Below are positions 1 to 6,853 of a DNA stretch of 11,804 bases, in pieces (the first letter of the stretch is position 1; the number at the start of each line of letters is the position of its first letter). The DNA lies in the NCBI GenBank assembly GCA_934229395.1, contig CAKQDL010000056.1:1-11804 (forward strand), read 5' to 3'. Origin of the DNA: an uncultured Peptococcaceae bacterium (lineage in GTDB: Bacteria > Bacillota > Peptococcia > Peptococcales > Peptococcaceae). A program made the translations under genes and the position numbers. The notes below the pieces were generated by a model. It did not search any database. It worked only from the letters and a program-made list of their open reading frames with translations, and was not told where the DNA came from.

Positions 1-72
1 TTAACATTATACCTAAAGGATGAGCCAGTGGCTTATTTTATTTTGTGATTTTACACCATTATATGGACATTA

Positions 73-139
73 CCCGCGCGCTGGCAATGGGCGCGGGGCC
101 TGTGCTAGGGAGGTATTCTTCCCTTGTAGGCAGTTTTTT
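73..139 (+). terminator. Tandem hairpins ending in an intrinsic terminator, upstream of thiM
   Basis: Two adjacent hairpins are visible. The first has a perfect 7-bp stem CCCGCGC (73-79)/GCGCGGG (91-97) with an 11-nt loop. The second starts at the next base: GCCT (98-101) pairs with AGGC (128-131) and AGGGA (107-111) with TCCCT (120-124), followed closely by six T (134-139). It therefore looks like a rho-independent terminator. It may end an upstream gene or a small RNA beginning near or before the window edge, or it may be a leader attenuator. The TPP-riboswitch core (CUGAGA and the conserved 3' half) is absent, so a thiamine riboswitch is not supported. Positions 1-72 hold only a short AGCC-AGT-GGCT hairpin (about 25-35) followed by a T-rich tract. 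Confidence 0.6.
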
Positions 140-172
140 ACAATAGTAGACATATGTCACATTTTGTCCTCC

Positions 173-201
173 TTGCAATGGGGGGATGGTTAATTTACAA
201 T
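173..201 (+). promoter_or_regulatory. Predicted promoter of the thiM operon
   Basis: A -35 of TTGCAA (173-178) and a -10 of TACAAT (196-201) are separated by 17 bp. Transcription would start near 208, giving a short leader of about 25 nt before the thiM start codon. It lies downstream of the terminator at 98-139, so the operon can be transcribed independently of whatever lies upstream. No obvious operator was seen. Confidence 0.55.
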
Positions 202-232
202 AATAGCAGACTATTTTTTTAGGAGGATGGGC

Positions 233-1081
233 ATGGCTTTTTTAGAGAAAAACAATTATGCGCCTTTTGCCGAGGCTTTGGCGCGCGTGCAGGCGCAGCA
301 TCCTTTGGTGGATTGTATTACAAATATTGTCACGGCGGGGGATGTGGCCAATGGGCTTTTGGCCATTGGGGCGAGCCCTGTGATGGCTTCGGCGCCGGAG
401 GAAATCACCTATTTTATGGCCAAGGCGGACGCCCTTCTTTTAAACCTTGGGGCCACGCCTGAGGAGCAGCGTCGCGCCATGCTTTTGGGAGCTGCGGAGG
501 CGCGCCGCTTGGGCAAGCCTATTGTGATTGATCCTGTGGGCATTGGCACCTCGCCTTTGCGCCATGCTCAGCTTACGGCCCTTTTGCGTGGAGCTGTGGC
601 GGTGATTCGTGGCAACATCAGCGAAATATCGGCTCTAGCCGGCCACAAGACCATGGCTGGCGGCGTGGATGCGAGCGCGAGCGACGCTGCGAGCCTAGAA
701 GCCTCTATTATAATGGCACGCACCTTGGCCCAAAAATACCACACCATCATTGCCATCAGCGGTGAAACGGACATTGTAACCGATGGCGCGCGCACCCTCC
801 TCATCCACGGCGGTTCACCGCAAATGACCCGCGTAACAGGCACAGGCTGCACTCTGACGGGCCTTGTGGCGGCCTTTGTGGCGGCCAGTGGCGACGCCCT
901 CGTTGCTACAGCTGCGGCCATTGGCATGATGTGCTTGGCGGGCGATCGTGCGCTGGCAAAGGTGGGCCCCAATGCTACGGCGAGCTTCCGCACGGCCATG
1001 TTTGACGCCCTTTCTGGTATAGGCCCCGACGATTTACGCACCAACCTTTCGTTTGAATTTATAGGAGGAAACCATGATTAA
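233..1081 (+). CDS. thiM: Hydroxyethylthiazole kinase (ThiM)
   Basis: ThiM phosphorylates 4-methyl-5-(2-hydroxyethyl)thiazole with ATP, salvaging the thiazole half of thiamine in the cytoplasm. The 282-residue product fits the family length (about 260-280). Visible hallmarks are DPVG (100-103), RGNxSE (126-131, anion/nucleotide site) and VTGTGC near 201-206, whose Cys is the conserved residue of the ribokinase-like active site. I chose the ATG at 233 because AGGAGG (221-226) lies 6 nt upstream; the in-frame ATG at 227 abuts the SD with no spacing. The gene overlaps the next one by 8 bp, which implies translational coupling. No thiD or thiE is adjacent, unlike many thiM loci; a second thiamine gene would have to lie elsewhere or be replaced by the neighbour. 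Codon use is GC-rich and unremarkable. Confidence 0.95.
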   Translation: MAFLEKNNYAPFAEALARVQAQHPLVDCITNIVTAGDVANGLLAIGASPVMASAPEEITYFMAKADALLLNLGATPEEQRRAMLLGAAEARRLGKPIVIDPVGIGTSPLRHAQLTALLRGAVAVIRGNISEISALAGHKTMAGGVDASASDAASLEASIIMARTLAQKYHTIIAISGETDIVTDGARTLLIHGGSPQMTRVTGTGCTLTGLVAAFVAASGDALVATAAAIGMMCLAGDRALAKVGPNATASFRTAMFDALSGIGPDDLRTNLSFEFIGGNHD

Positions 1082-2279
1082 AGCTGCTTTGTTTGATATG
1101 GACGGCACCATCTGCCACACCATCCAATATTGGGTACAAATTATTCCAAACTACGTCCGTGCCAAGGGCTTTGAGCTCCCAGAGGAGGACATGGCGGACA
1201 TCCACGGCATGGCCATGGAGGAAATTGCTGCCGTTATTAAGGAACGCTATGGCTTAGAAGAATCCACCCACGACATTGTGGAAGCGTGGCGTGTAGAGGC
1301 GGACCGCGTGTATACGGAGCTAGCTCCCTTGCGCGATGGCGCCGAGGCCTTTTTGCGCCGTTTGCATGAAATGGGCATCACCATCATGCTTGTGACCAAC
1401 AACGACCGCGCCCTAGCCGAAGCCCTTCTCGAGCGCACCGGCATCCGTGAGCTCTTTACCGACCTCTACTGCGGTTACAACCTAGGCCTTGGCAAAACCG
1501 AGCCTACCATGATTGAGCTGGCGCGCAAGGCCTGCGGCAGTGAGCCTGAGGAAACATGGATGTTTGAAGATTCCTATGCCCCTGCACGTATCGCCGAATC
1601 GGTGGGCATTCGCACTGTGGCCATGATGGATTATAACCACAGCGAGGAAGAAGTGCGCCTCCTGCGCGAAGTGGCCTCTGTGGTGTGCGAAACCTACGAC
1701 GATGCCAACCGTTGGCTCGATGACTTGGTAGCCAGCTGGGAAAAAAGCCCTGTAACGGCCGAAGAAGAGATCATCCCTCACGCCAAGCCACGCGGCCTCA
1801 CCATTCGCCATGCCCACATGGAGGATATGGACGACATCATGCGCGTGTATGCCACGGCCCGCACCTTTATGGCCGAAAACGGCAACCCCAACCAATGGGG
1901 CACCTCCTTCCCTCCGGCCGATCTCATCATCGACTACATCCAAAAGGATCAGCTCTATGTGGTAGAAGAAGGCGGCGCCATCCATGGGGCCTTTGCCTTC
2001 TTTATTGGCCCAGACCCCCTCTATGCCGTCATCACCGAAGGCGAGTGGGCCTCTGACGATACCTATGGCGCCATCCATCGCGTGGCCTCCGACGGCCAAA
2101 TCAAGGGGATGGTGAGCGAAATGTTCAACTTCTGCGAAAACCACATCTCCCACTTGCGCATCGACACCCACGAGGACAACTCCGTGATGCGCTACCTCAT
2201 CAAAAAACACAACTTCAAACGCCGCGGCATGGTCAAAGCCGTAGACGGCACCCCACGCATCGCCTACGAACGTTTGTAA
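1074..2279 (+). CDS. HAD-family phosphatase fused to a GNAT acetyltransferase
   Basis: This is a two-domain cytoplasmic enzyme of 401 residues. Residues 1 to about 220 are a HAD hydrolase of the beta-phosphoglucomutase/phosphatase type: DMDGT (8-12, nucleophile D8, acid/base D10), T108 in LVTNN, K141 in LGKTEP, and the acidic pair E165-D166 in MFEDS. Residues about 242-401 are a GNAT domain: TIRHAHMEDMDDI at its start, IHRVAS (334-339), LRIDTHEDN (361-369) and the KHNFKRRG segment (378-385) typical of the CoA end of the fold. A glutamate-rich linker (about 222-240) joins them. The start has AGGAGG (1063-1068) 5 nt upstream and overlaps thiM by 8 bp. The pairing with thiM suggests dephosphorylation of a thiamine-related phosphate, but this is inference. 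The substrates of both domains are unknown, and the phosphatase could be a general nucleotide or sugar phosphatase. Confidence 0.85.
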   Translation: MIKAALFDMDGTICHTIQYWVQIIPNYVRAKGFELPEEDMADIHGMAMEEIAAVIKERYGLEESTHDIVEAWRVEADRVYTELAPLRDGAEAFLRRLHEMGITIMLVTNNDRALAEALLERTGIRELFTDLYCGYNLGLGKTEPTMIELARKACGSEPEETWMFEDSYAPARIAESVGIRTVAMMDYNHSEEEVRLLREVASVVCETYDDANRWLDDLVASWEKSPVTAEEEIIPHAKPRGLTIRHAHMEDMDDIMRVYATARTFMAENGNPNQWGTSFPPADLIIDYIQKDQLYVVEEGGAIHGAFAFFIGPDPLYAVITEGEWASDDTYGAIHRVASDGQIKGMVSEMFNFCENHISHLRIDTHEDNSVMRYLIKKHNFKRRGMVKAVDGTPRIAYERL

Positions 2280-2364
2280 GAGAAACGGCGCTTGCACGGC
2301 GCCACAAAAATACTACACCATACCTAGATAGTAATTAGAAATTGCGTTTCCATAGTAGCGCAAA

Positions 2365-2397
2365 AAACGCACCTGCCATTTTTTGGCAGGTGCGTTT
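2365..2397. terminator. Hairpin terminator after the thiM operon
   Basis: A 14-bp perfect stem (2365-2378/2384-2397; core CGCACCTGCCA) has a T5 loop and flanking A and T runs, so it could work in both directions. It lies 86 bp beyond the stop of the HAD-GNAT gene. The same hairpin core recurs at 2667-2703 and 5255-5290. A weaker GGCGC/GCGCC hairpin is at 2287-2303. Confidence 0.7.
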
Positions 2398-2650
2398 CAG
2401 ACTGTCGAAAAAGCTAAAACGTGTATGTGAATAGAAAACTTTGGAGAATAGCATGAGCCTTCCCCACCTGGGGGGAAGGTGGCGGCGCAGCCGACGGATG
2501 AGGGGTATGAGCGCCAGCGAATAATCGATTTAGCTGTAAAGTGCGGTGAAAACACACCCTCATCCGAATTTTTCACGAAAACCATGTGAAAAATCCACCT
2601 TCCCCCTCAAGGGGGAAGGCTTTGCAAATGCATACACGTTTTGGTTTTCC
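2398..2650 (+). repeat. MITE-like palindromic repeat, copy 1
   Basis: This is a non-coding element of about 253 bp. Its left end (2398 on, CAGACTGTCG then AAAACGTGTATG) is mirrored at the right end by CATACACGTTTT (2631-2642), giving imperfect terminal inverted repeats. Inside are nested inverted repeats: GCCTTCCCC with GGGGGGAAGG near the left, CGGATGAGGG paired with a distant CCCTCATCCG, and CCACCTTCCCCC near the right, so the whole unit can fold. About 110 bp of its core match copy 2 (11516 on) with only a handful of differences. A short inverted fragment lies at 7708-7793. No transposase is present in the window, so mobilisation would have to be in trans. This is probably a family dispersed in the genome. 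Confidence 0.75.
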
Positions 2651-2666
2651 CTCTCCCCTCACACAT

Positions 2667-2703
2667 AAAAAATGCACCTGCCATTTTTGGCAGGTGCGTT
2701 TTT
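2667..2703. terminator. Bidirectional terminator of carrier gene 1
   Basis: The stem TGCACCTGCCA (2673-2683)/TGGCAGGTGCG (2688-2698) is extended by A/T pairs, with a T4 loop and runs of A and T on both sides. On the minus strand it follows the carrier stop codon by about 10 nt and ends in a T run, so it terminates the carrier transcript. It is nearly identical to the hairpins at 2365 and 5255. Confidence 0.85.
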
Positions 2704-2713
2704 GTTTATCCAA

Positions 2714-4192
2714 TTAACCCATGAGCATTTTGCAAAGTGGGTAACCGATGAAGATGTAGAGTAAAAGGGTGATGATACAGATTGGGAAGCCGATTTTCAT
2801 GATGTCGGCGCTGGAGTAAATCTTCTTCATACCGTGCATAAGGCCTGCGTGTGGAGATGCTGCAGGGGTGAGCATGGCAACGAATACCATAAGGATAACG
2901 CCAGTAGCTACTGGCATTGGGTTGATGCCCATTTGTTTGGAGAAGTTCAATACAACTGGCATGAGCACAACGGCCATGGCTGCGTTGTTTGCAAAGTTGG
3001 TGATGATGAGGGCGGTGGTGAACATGATGGCTACGAAGACCATTTCGCTTCTGCCGCTGAGGATTGGGCCGAGGGCCTTAATTAGGAAGGCTGGTACGCC
3101 GGTGGCTTCGTTGGAAAGGCTGTTTGCGCCAAATACTGCGGCAGCAATCATAAAGAAGATGCCCCAGTTGAATTGCTTGTAAGCAACTTCCTTAAAGTCG
3201 AGGAGTGGCTTGCCTTCATAACGAACGATGAGCATAACCATAAGCCAAAGAATGGTGATACCCATTGGCCCGATGAAGGCAAGGGCTTTCCCAATCACGT
3301 TGTCTGGGAAGAAGTTAGGGAAAAGCACCATGAGGAGGTAGCAAGGAATCATGTAGAGGAACATCTTTTGTTGGAAGTTCATCTTAGGTAGTGGCATTTG
3401 CTTTTCGATCATTTCTGGATCTACAGCCTTAAGCTTGGATACGTCTACACGAAGAACGAAGACCACGCCTAAAATATACACTGCCATAACAAGAGCAGTC
3501 ATGATGAGGTTTACGAGCATATATTGGCCCATTGGAATTACCATTGGGTCGCCCATAGCAGCGGTCATACTTTGGAAAGCTGCATAAGGAATGAGCTGTG
3601 CGCCCAAGAATGGGAAAAGTGGTTGACCCAAGGTCATTACGGCAAACATCCCTACAAAGAAGAATGGCCAAATGCGGTCTTCCTTGGTGATCTTCATGGT
3701 TTCCATCAATGATAGGGCGATTGGCCAGAGGATGATTAGGCCGGTGATTGGGGAGCAGATTGCAGAGATTGCAAAGGAGCAGGCATAGAAGATGGCAATA
3801 AACACAACTGGGCGACCCTTAAAGATTTTGCGGGTCAAGAACCATTTTGCAATGTACTTGGTATCGCCAACTTCGTCCATGGCGCCAAAGAGGACCATTG
3901 CGAAGAGGGTGAGGAGTACGGTGTACACACCAACAGCGTTCATCCAAACGCCATTGAAGCCGCCTTCTCCACCAATACCACTAATTGCCAACATAAACAG
4001 ACCTACAACACTAGGCCAGAGGGTGTCAACTGCACTCCAAAGGTAAACCATACCAATGAAGGCGCCGACGCAACGCATCCCGAGGGCAGTGATTGGTTCA
4101 ATTGGAGGCATAATCCAGAACAAGGCAATAATAGCAAAACCAATAACAACGTGCACTGGGTAAAGATCGCGTTTTTTCTTTACTTCACTCAT
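2714..4192 (-). CDS. SLC13/DASS-family anion (probable dicarboxylate) carrier, copy 1
   Basis: This is a polytopic inner-membrane carrier of 492 residues, the usual size for the divalent anion:Na+ symporter (SLC13/DASS) branch of the ion-transporter superfamily. A short basic N-terminus (MSEVKKKRD) precedes some 11-12 hydrophobic segments. The two pseudo-repeats carry the expected re-entrant-loop signatures, in divergent form: CSPITG (146-151) and TNFANNAAM (398-406) stand where canonical DASS proteins have SNT motifs, followed by TPAASPHAG (442-450). Succinate or another dicarboxylate is the natural guess, but the altered substrate loops leave specificity open. The SD is AAAGGAAG, about 8 nt before the ATG. 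The gene diverges from the Crp-type regulator across a 387-bp region and ends at its own hairpin terminator. Its sister at 5301-6779 differs at 21 residues. Confidence 0.88.
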   Translation of the reverse strand: MSEVKKKRDLYPVHVVIGFAIIALFWIMPPIEPITALGMRCVGAFIGMVYLWSAVDTLWPSVVGLFMLAISGIGGEGGFNGVWMNAVGVYTVLLTLFAMVLFGAMDEVGDTKYIAKWFLTRKIFKGRPVVFIAIFYACSFAISAICSPITGLIILWPIALSLMETMKITKEDRIWPFFFVGMFAVMTLGQPLFPFLGAQLIPYAAFQSMTAAMGDPMVIPMGQYMLVNLIMTALVMAVYILGVVFVLRVDVSKLKAVDPEMIEKQMPLPKMNFQQKMFLYMIPCYLLMVLFPNFFPDNVIGKALAFIGPMGITILWLMVMLIVRYEGKPLLDFKEVAYKQFNWGIFFMIAAAVFGANSLSNEATGVPAFLIKALGPILSGRSEMVFVAIMFTTALIITNFANNAAMAVVLMPVVLNFSKQMGINPMPVATGVILMVFVAMLTPAASPHAGLMHGMKKIYSSADIMKIGFPICIITLLLYIFIGYPLCKMLMG

Positions 4193-4270
4193 TTTTCTCT
4201 TCCTTTCTTAATTAAAAGAAACCTTATCAACATATCTTATTGAACAGATTTCCTTATTTCTTCCTTTGGA

Positions 4271-4313
4271 ATAGTAGCACACATAACCCATATTTATTTG
4301 TAGCCTAGGCTAC
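4271..4313 (-). promoter_or_regulatory. Carrier 1 promoter with predicted Crp/Fnr-type operator
   Basis: Positions 4300-4313 form a perfect 14-bp palindrome, GTAGCCTAGGCTAC. On the minus strand, 23 bp further downstream, is an extended -10, TGC-TACTAT (-10 at 4271-4276). The predicted start is near 4264, placing the palindrome centre at about -42. The same arrangement occurs at carrier 2. Further upstream on the same strand is a TTGACA box (4363-4368) with a weak -10 (CATAAA/ATAAAT, about 4338-4345), a possible second promoter. A degenerate related inverted repeat, TCAACCATGGGTTT (4365-4378), overlaps that box. Confidence 0.6.
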
Positions 4314-4531
4314 TTGTATTTGCGTCTTTTCCATCACATTTATGGAATGTATTAAGAGAATATGTCAACCATGGGTTTTGTGTGGGTTTTCTATCCACCA
4401 GTGACGGTCATTGGCTTTTTCTATTGCCACATATAGTCTGCGCCTACACCCCCAAAAAACACGCCGGCCCAAAGCTCAGCGTGTTCTCTACCATTTCCGT
4501 ATATTTGCCCTGTGTATTCTCTGCGCGTCTT

Positions 4532-4540
4532 TGTTATAAT
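4532..4540 (+). promoter_or_regulatory. Extended -10 promoter of the Crp-family regulator
   Basis: TG-T-TATAAT (4532-4540) is a consensus extended -10 with no good -35 hexamer 16-18 bp upstream. The predicted start is about 4547, leaving a leader of some 33 nt. No copy of the carrier operator lies at the -41 position here, so direct autoactivation is not indicated. The rest of the 4193-4579 intergenic region holds the carrier 1 promoter and operator; I saw no small gene in it. Confidence 0.6.
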
Positions 4541-4579
4541 AAAGACAGCGACTTCTACGCAAGAGAAAGGATGTTCATT

Positions 4580-5254
4580 ATGGATTACGCTGCCATTCGC
4601 GAGCTTACCACCTACCCGCTTGTTTCCTTTAAAAAGGGCGATTCTCTGATTGACTACAACTCTGGCTACTCGGACGTATACTATCTCGTTAAAGGGCATT
4701 GTATTCGTATGACCACCACCTCTGCTGGTGAGGAGCTTTTTTTCGAGGAATACACGGCCGGTCAGGATGCGTACGCCCTTGTTGGCGCCTTGGCCAATTT
4801 TAAGAGTCGTACGGCTGTGGCCGACAGCAGCATGCTTTCTATGCTCGCCCTTTCTTCTATTAAGGCGCACCGCCTGAGCGCAGAACAATACGATGCTTTT
4901 TTGGCGCGTCACCCCTCGGTGATGCGCGAGCTTATGACGCGCCTCACCGATGAATACCTTATTTTGCTGAACAACTACGTTGGCAAGCAGCGTGGCCAAA
5001 GCGGCGCCCGCGTGGCGGCCTTTTTGCTGGAGCGCGCCCGCCTAAAGGATGGCATCCTCGCCTGCGCCCCCCTCTTTACCATTTCAAACATCGCCCGTTT
5101 TTTGGGTATGCACCGTATCACCGTCAATAAAATCGTGCTCGCCCTGCGTACAGAAGGCGTCATCGACTACAACCCCCAAGGCATTCGCATATTGAACCAA
5201 CCCCGCCTCCAAGACTACGCCAGCGGCAGCGAAAAAATCAATTATAAGAAATAA
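4580..5254 (+). CDS. Crp/Fnr-family transcriptional regulator
   Basis: This is a DNA-binding regulator of 224 residues, typical of the family. Residues about 15-105 form the cyclic-nucleotide-binding-like beta-roll (FKKGDSLI, then YLVKGHCIRM and EELFFEEY). Residues 106-135 are the dimerisation helix. Residues about 167-198 are the winged helix-turn-helix (TISNIARFLGMHRITVNKIV), with the recognition helix about 178-190. Only two Cys (41, 162) are present, so there is no FNR-type iron-sulfur cluster, and the cAMP-binding residues of E. coli CRP are not evident; the signal is unknown. I chose the ATG at 4580 because AAAGGA lies about 8 nt upstream; the ATG at 4571 overlaps the SD. It sits between two near-identical carriers whose promoters share a Crp-type box, so it probably controls them. 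A bidirectional terminator follows directly. Confidence 0.88.
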   Translation: MDYAAIRELTTYPLVSFKKGDSLIDYNSGYSDVYYLVKGHCIRMTTTSAGEELFFEEYTAGQDAYALVGALANFKSRTAVADSSMLSMLALSSIKAHRLSAEQYDAFLARHPSVMRELMTRLTDEYLILLNNYVGKQRGQSGARVAAFLLERARLKDGILACAPLFTISNIARFLGMHRITVNKIVLALRTEGVIDYNPQGIRILNQPRLQDYASGSEKINYKK

Positions 5255-5290
5255 AAAAATGCACCTGCCATTTTTGGCAGGTGCATTTTT
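5255..5290. terminator. Bidirectional terminator between regulator and carrier 2
   Basis: A 16-bp perfect inverted repeat (5255-5270/5275-5290) with core GCACCTGCCA, a 4-nt loop and A5/T5 outer runs begins at the base after the regulator stop codon. It lies 10 bp beyond the end of the minus-strand carrier 2. It serves both convergent genes and is a near copy of the hairpins at 2365 and 2667. Confidence 0.9.
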
Positions 5291-5300
5291 GTTTATCCAA

Positions 5301-6779
5301 TTAACCCATGAGCATTTTGCAAAGTGGGTAGCCGATGAAGATATAGAGAATCAAGGTGATGATACAGATTGGGAAACCAATCTTTAAGATATCAGCGCTA
5401 GTGTAAATCTTCTTCATGCCGTGCATAAGGCCTGCGTGTGGAGATGCTGCAGGGGTAAGCATAGCAACGAATACCATAAGGATAACGCCGGTAGCTACTG
5501 GCATTGGGTTGATGCCCATTTGTTTGGAGAAGTTCAATACAACTGGCATGAGCACAACGGCCATGGCTGCGTTGTTTGCAAAGTTGGTGATGATGAGGGC
5601 GGTGGTGAACATGATGGCTACGAAGACCATTTCGCTTCTGCCGCTGAGGATTGGGCCGAGGGCCTTAATTAGGAAGGCTGGTACGCCGGTGGCTTCGTTG
5701 GAAAGGCTGTTTGCGCCAAATACTGCGGCAGCAATCATAAAGAAGATGCCCCAGTTGAATTGCTTGTAAGCAACTTCCTTAAAGTCGAGGAGTGGCTTGC
5801 CTTCATAACGAACGATGAGCATAACCATAAGCCAAAGAATGGTGATACCCATTGGCCCGATGAAGGCAAGGGCTTTCCCAATCACGTTGTCTGGGAAGAA
5901 GTTAGGGAAAAGCACCATGATGAGGTAGCAAGGAATCATGTAGAGGAACATCTTTTGTTGGAAGTTCATCTTAGGTAGTGGCATTTGCTTTTCAATCATT
6001 TCTGGATCTACAGCCTTAAGCTTGGATACGTCTACACGAAGAACGAAGACCACGCCTACAATATAAATGGCCGTAACAAGAGCGGTCATAAGAAGGTTTA
6101 CGAGCATATATTGGCCCATTGGAATCACCATTGGGTTGCCCATAGCAGCGGTCATGCTTTGGAAGGCTGCATAAGGAATGAGCTGTGCGCCCAAGAATGG
6201 GAAAAGTGGTTGGCCCAAGGTCATTACGGCAAACATCCCTACAAAGAAGAATGGCCAAATGCGATCTTCCTTGGTTACATGGAGGGTATCCATGAGGGAT
6301 AGGGCGATTGGCCACAAAATAATCAGGCCGGTGATTGGGGAGCAGAGTGCTGACAAAACGAAGCAGCATACATAGAAGACTGCAATAAACACAACTGGGC
6401 GGCCCTTAAAGATTTTGCGGGTCAAGAACCATTTTGCAATGTACTTGGTATCGCCTACTTCGTCCATGGCACCAAAGAGGACCATTGCGAAGAGGGTGAG
6501 GAGTACGGTGTACACACCAACGGCGTTCATCCAAACGCCATTGAAGCCGCCTTCTCCACCAATACCACTAATTGCCAACATAAACAGACCTACAATACTA
6601 GGCCAGAGGGTGTCGACCATACTCCAAAGGTAAACCATACCAATGAAGGCGCCGACGCAACGCATCCCGAGGGCAGTGATTGGTTCAATTGGAGGCATAA
6701 TCCAGAACAAGGCAATAATAGCAAAACCAATAACAACGTGCACTGGGTAAAGATCGCGTTTTTTCTTTACTTCACTCAT
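5301..6779 (-). CDS. SLC13/DASS-family anion (probable dicarboxylate) carrier, copy 2
   Basis: This is a membrane carrier of 492 residues, the same length as copy 1 with 21 substitutions by my count, nearly all conservative. They cluster at residues 54-62, 134-168, 215-241 and 460-477, while residues 288-459 are identical. The re-entrant-loop signatures CSPITG and TNFANNAAM are unchanged, so any difference in substrate or affinity would come from the 134-168 and 230-241 membrane segments. The SD and the 20 bp before the ATG are the same as in copy 1, but the region further upstream is unrelated except for the operator and extended -10. At DNA level a tract of about 430 bp matches copy 1 exactly (2904-3333 there), including silent sites, which suggests gene conversion. 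The gene converges on the regulator. Confidence 0.88.
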   Translation of the reverse strand: MSEVKKKRDLYPVHVVIGFAIIALFWIMPPIEPITALGMRCVGAFIGMVYLWSMVDTLWPSIVGLFMLAISGIGGEGGFNGVWMNAVGVYTVLLTLFAMVLFGAMDEVGDTKYIAKWFLTRKIFKGRPVVFIAVFYVCCFVLSALCSPITGLIILWPIALSLMDTLHVTKEDRIWPFFFVGMFAVMTLGQPLFPFLGAQLIPYAAFQSMTAAMGNPMVIPMGQYMLVNLLMTALVTAIYIVGVVFVLRVDVSKLKAVDPEMIEKQMPLPKMNFQQKMFLYMIPCYLIMVLFPNFFPDNVIGKALAFIGPMGITILWLMVMLIVRYEGKPLLDFKEVAYKQFNWGIFFMIAAAVFGANSLSNEATGVPAFLIKALGPILSGRSEMVFVAIMFTTALIITNFANNAAMAVVLMPVVLNFSKQMGINPMPVATGVILMVFVAMLTPAASPHAGLMHGMKKIYTSADILKIGFPICIITLILYIFIGYPLCKMLMG

Positions 6780-6853
6780 TTTTCTCTTCCTTTCTTTTTA
6801 AGCCAATTTGCATTAGCTTTTTTTATACGAGCTATATTTTGTACCGTAAAAAG

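Noticed and set aside
188..193. GGTTAA half-site upstream of thiM as a Crp-type box
   Set aside because: The partner half-site at the required spacing is a G run, so no inverted repeat exists.
181..200. Fluoride-riboswitch-like GGGGGATGG
   Set aside because: The remaining conserved parts of that aptamer are absent and the match is a short G run.
1..226. TPP riboswitch upstream of thiM
   Set aside because: No CUGAGA core or conserved 3' half; only unrelated hairpins and a terminator are present.
1482..2297. Long open frame on the minus strand opposite the HAD-GNAT gene
   Set aside because: It is antisense to a clear two-domain enzyme, has no SD, and its His/Gly/Val-rich composition is typical of a shadow frame in GC-rich coding DNA.
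2398..2650. CRISPR array or IS element
   Set aside because: There are no regularly spaced direct repeats, and no transposase frame; the element is a single palindromic unit.
4382..4579. N-terminal extension of the Crp-family regulator
   Set aside because: It would run through the regulator's own extended -10 promoter and lacks an SD; the ATG at 4580 gives the family's normal length.
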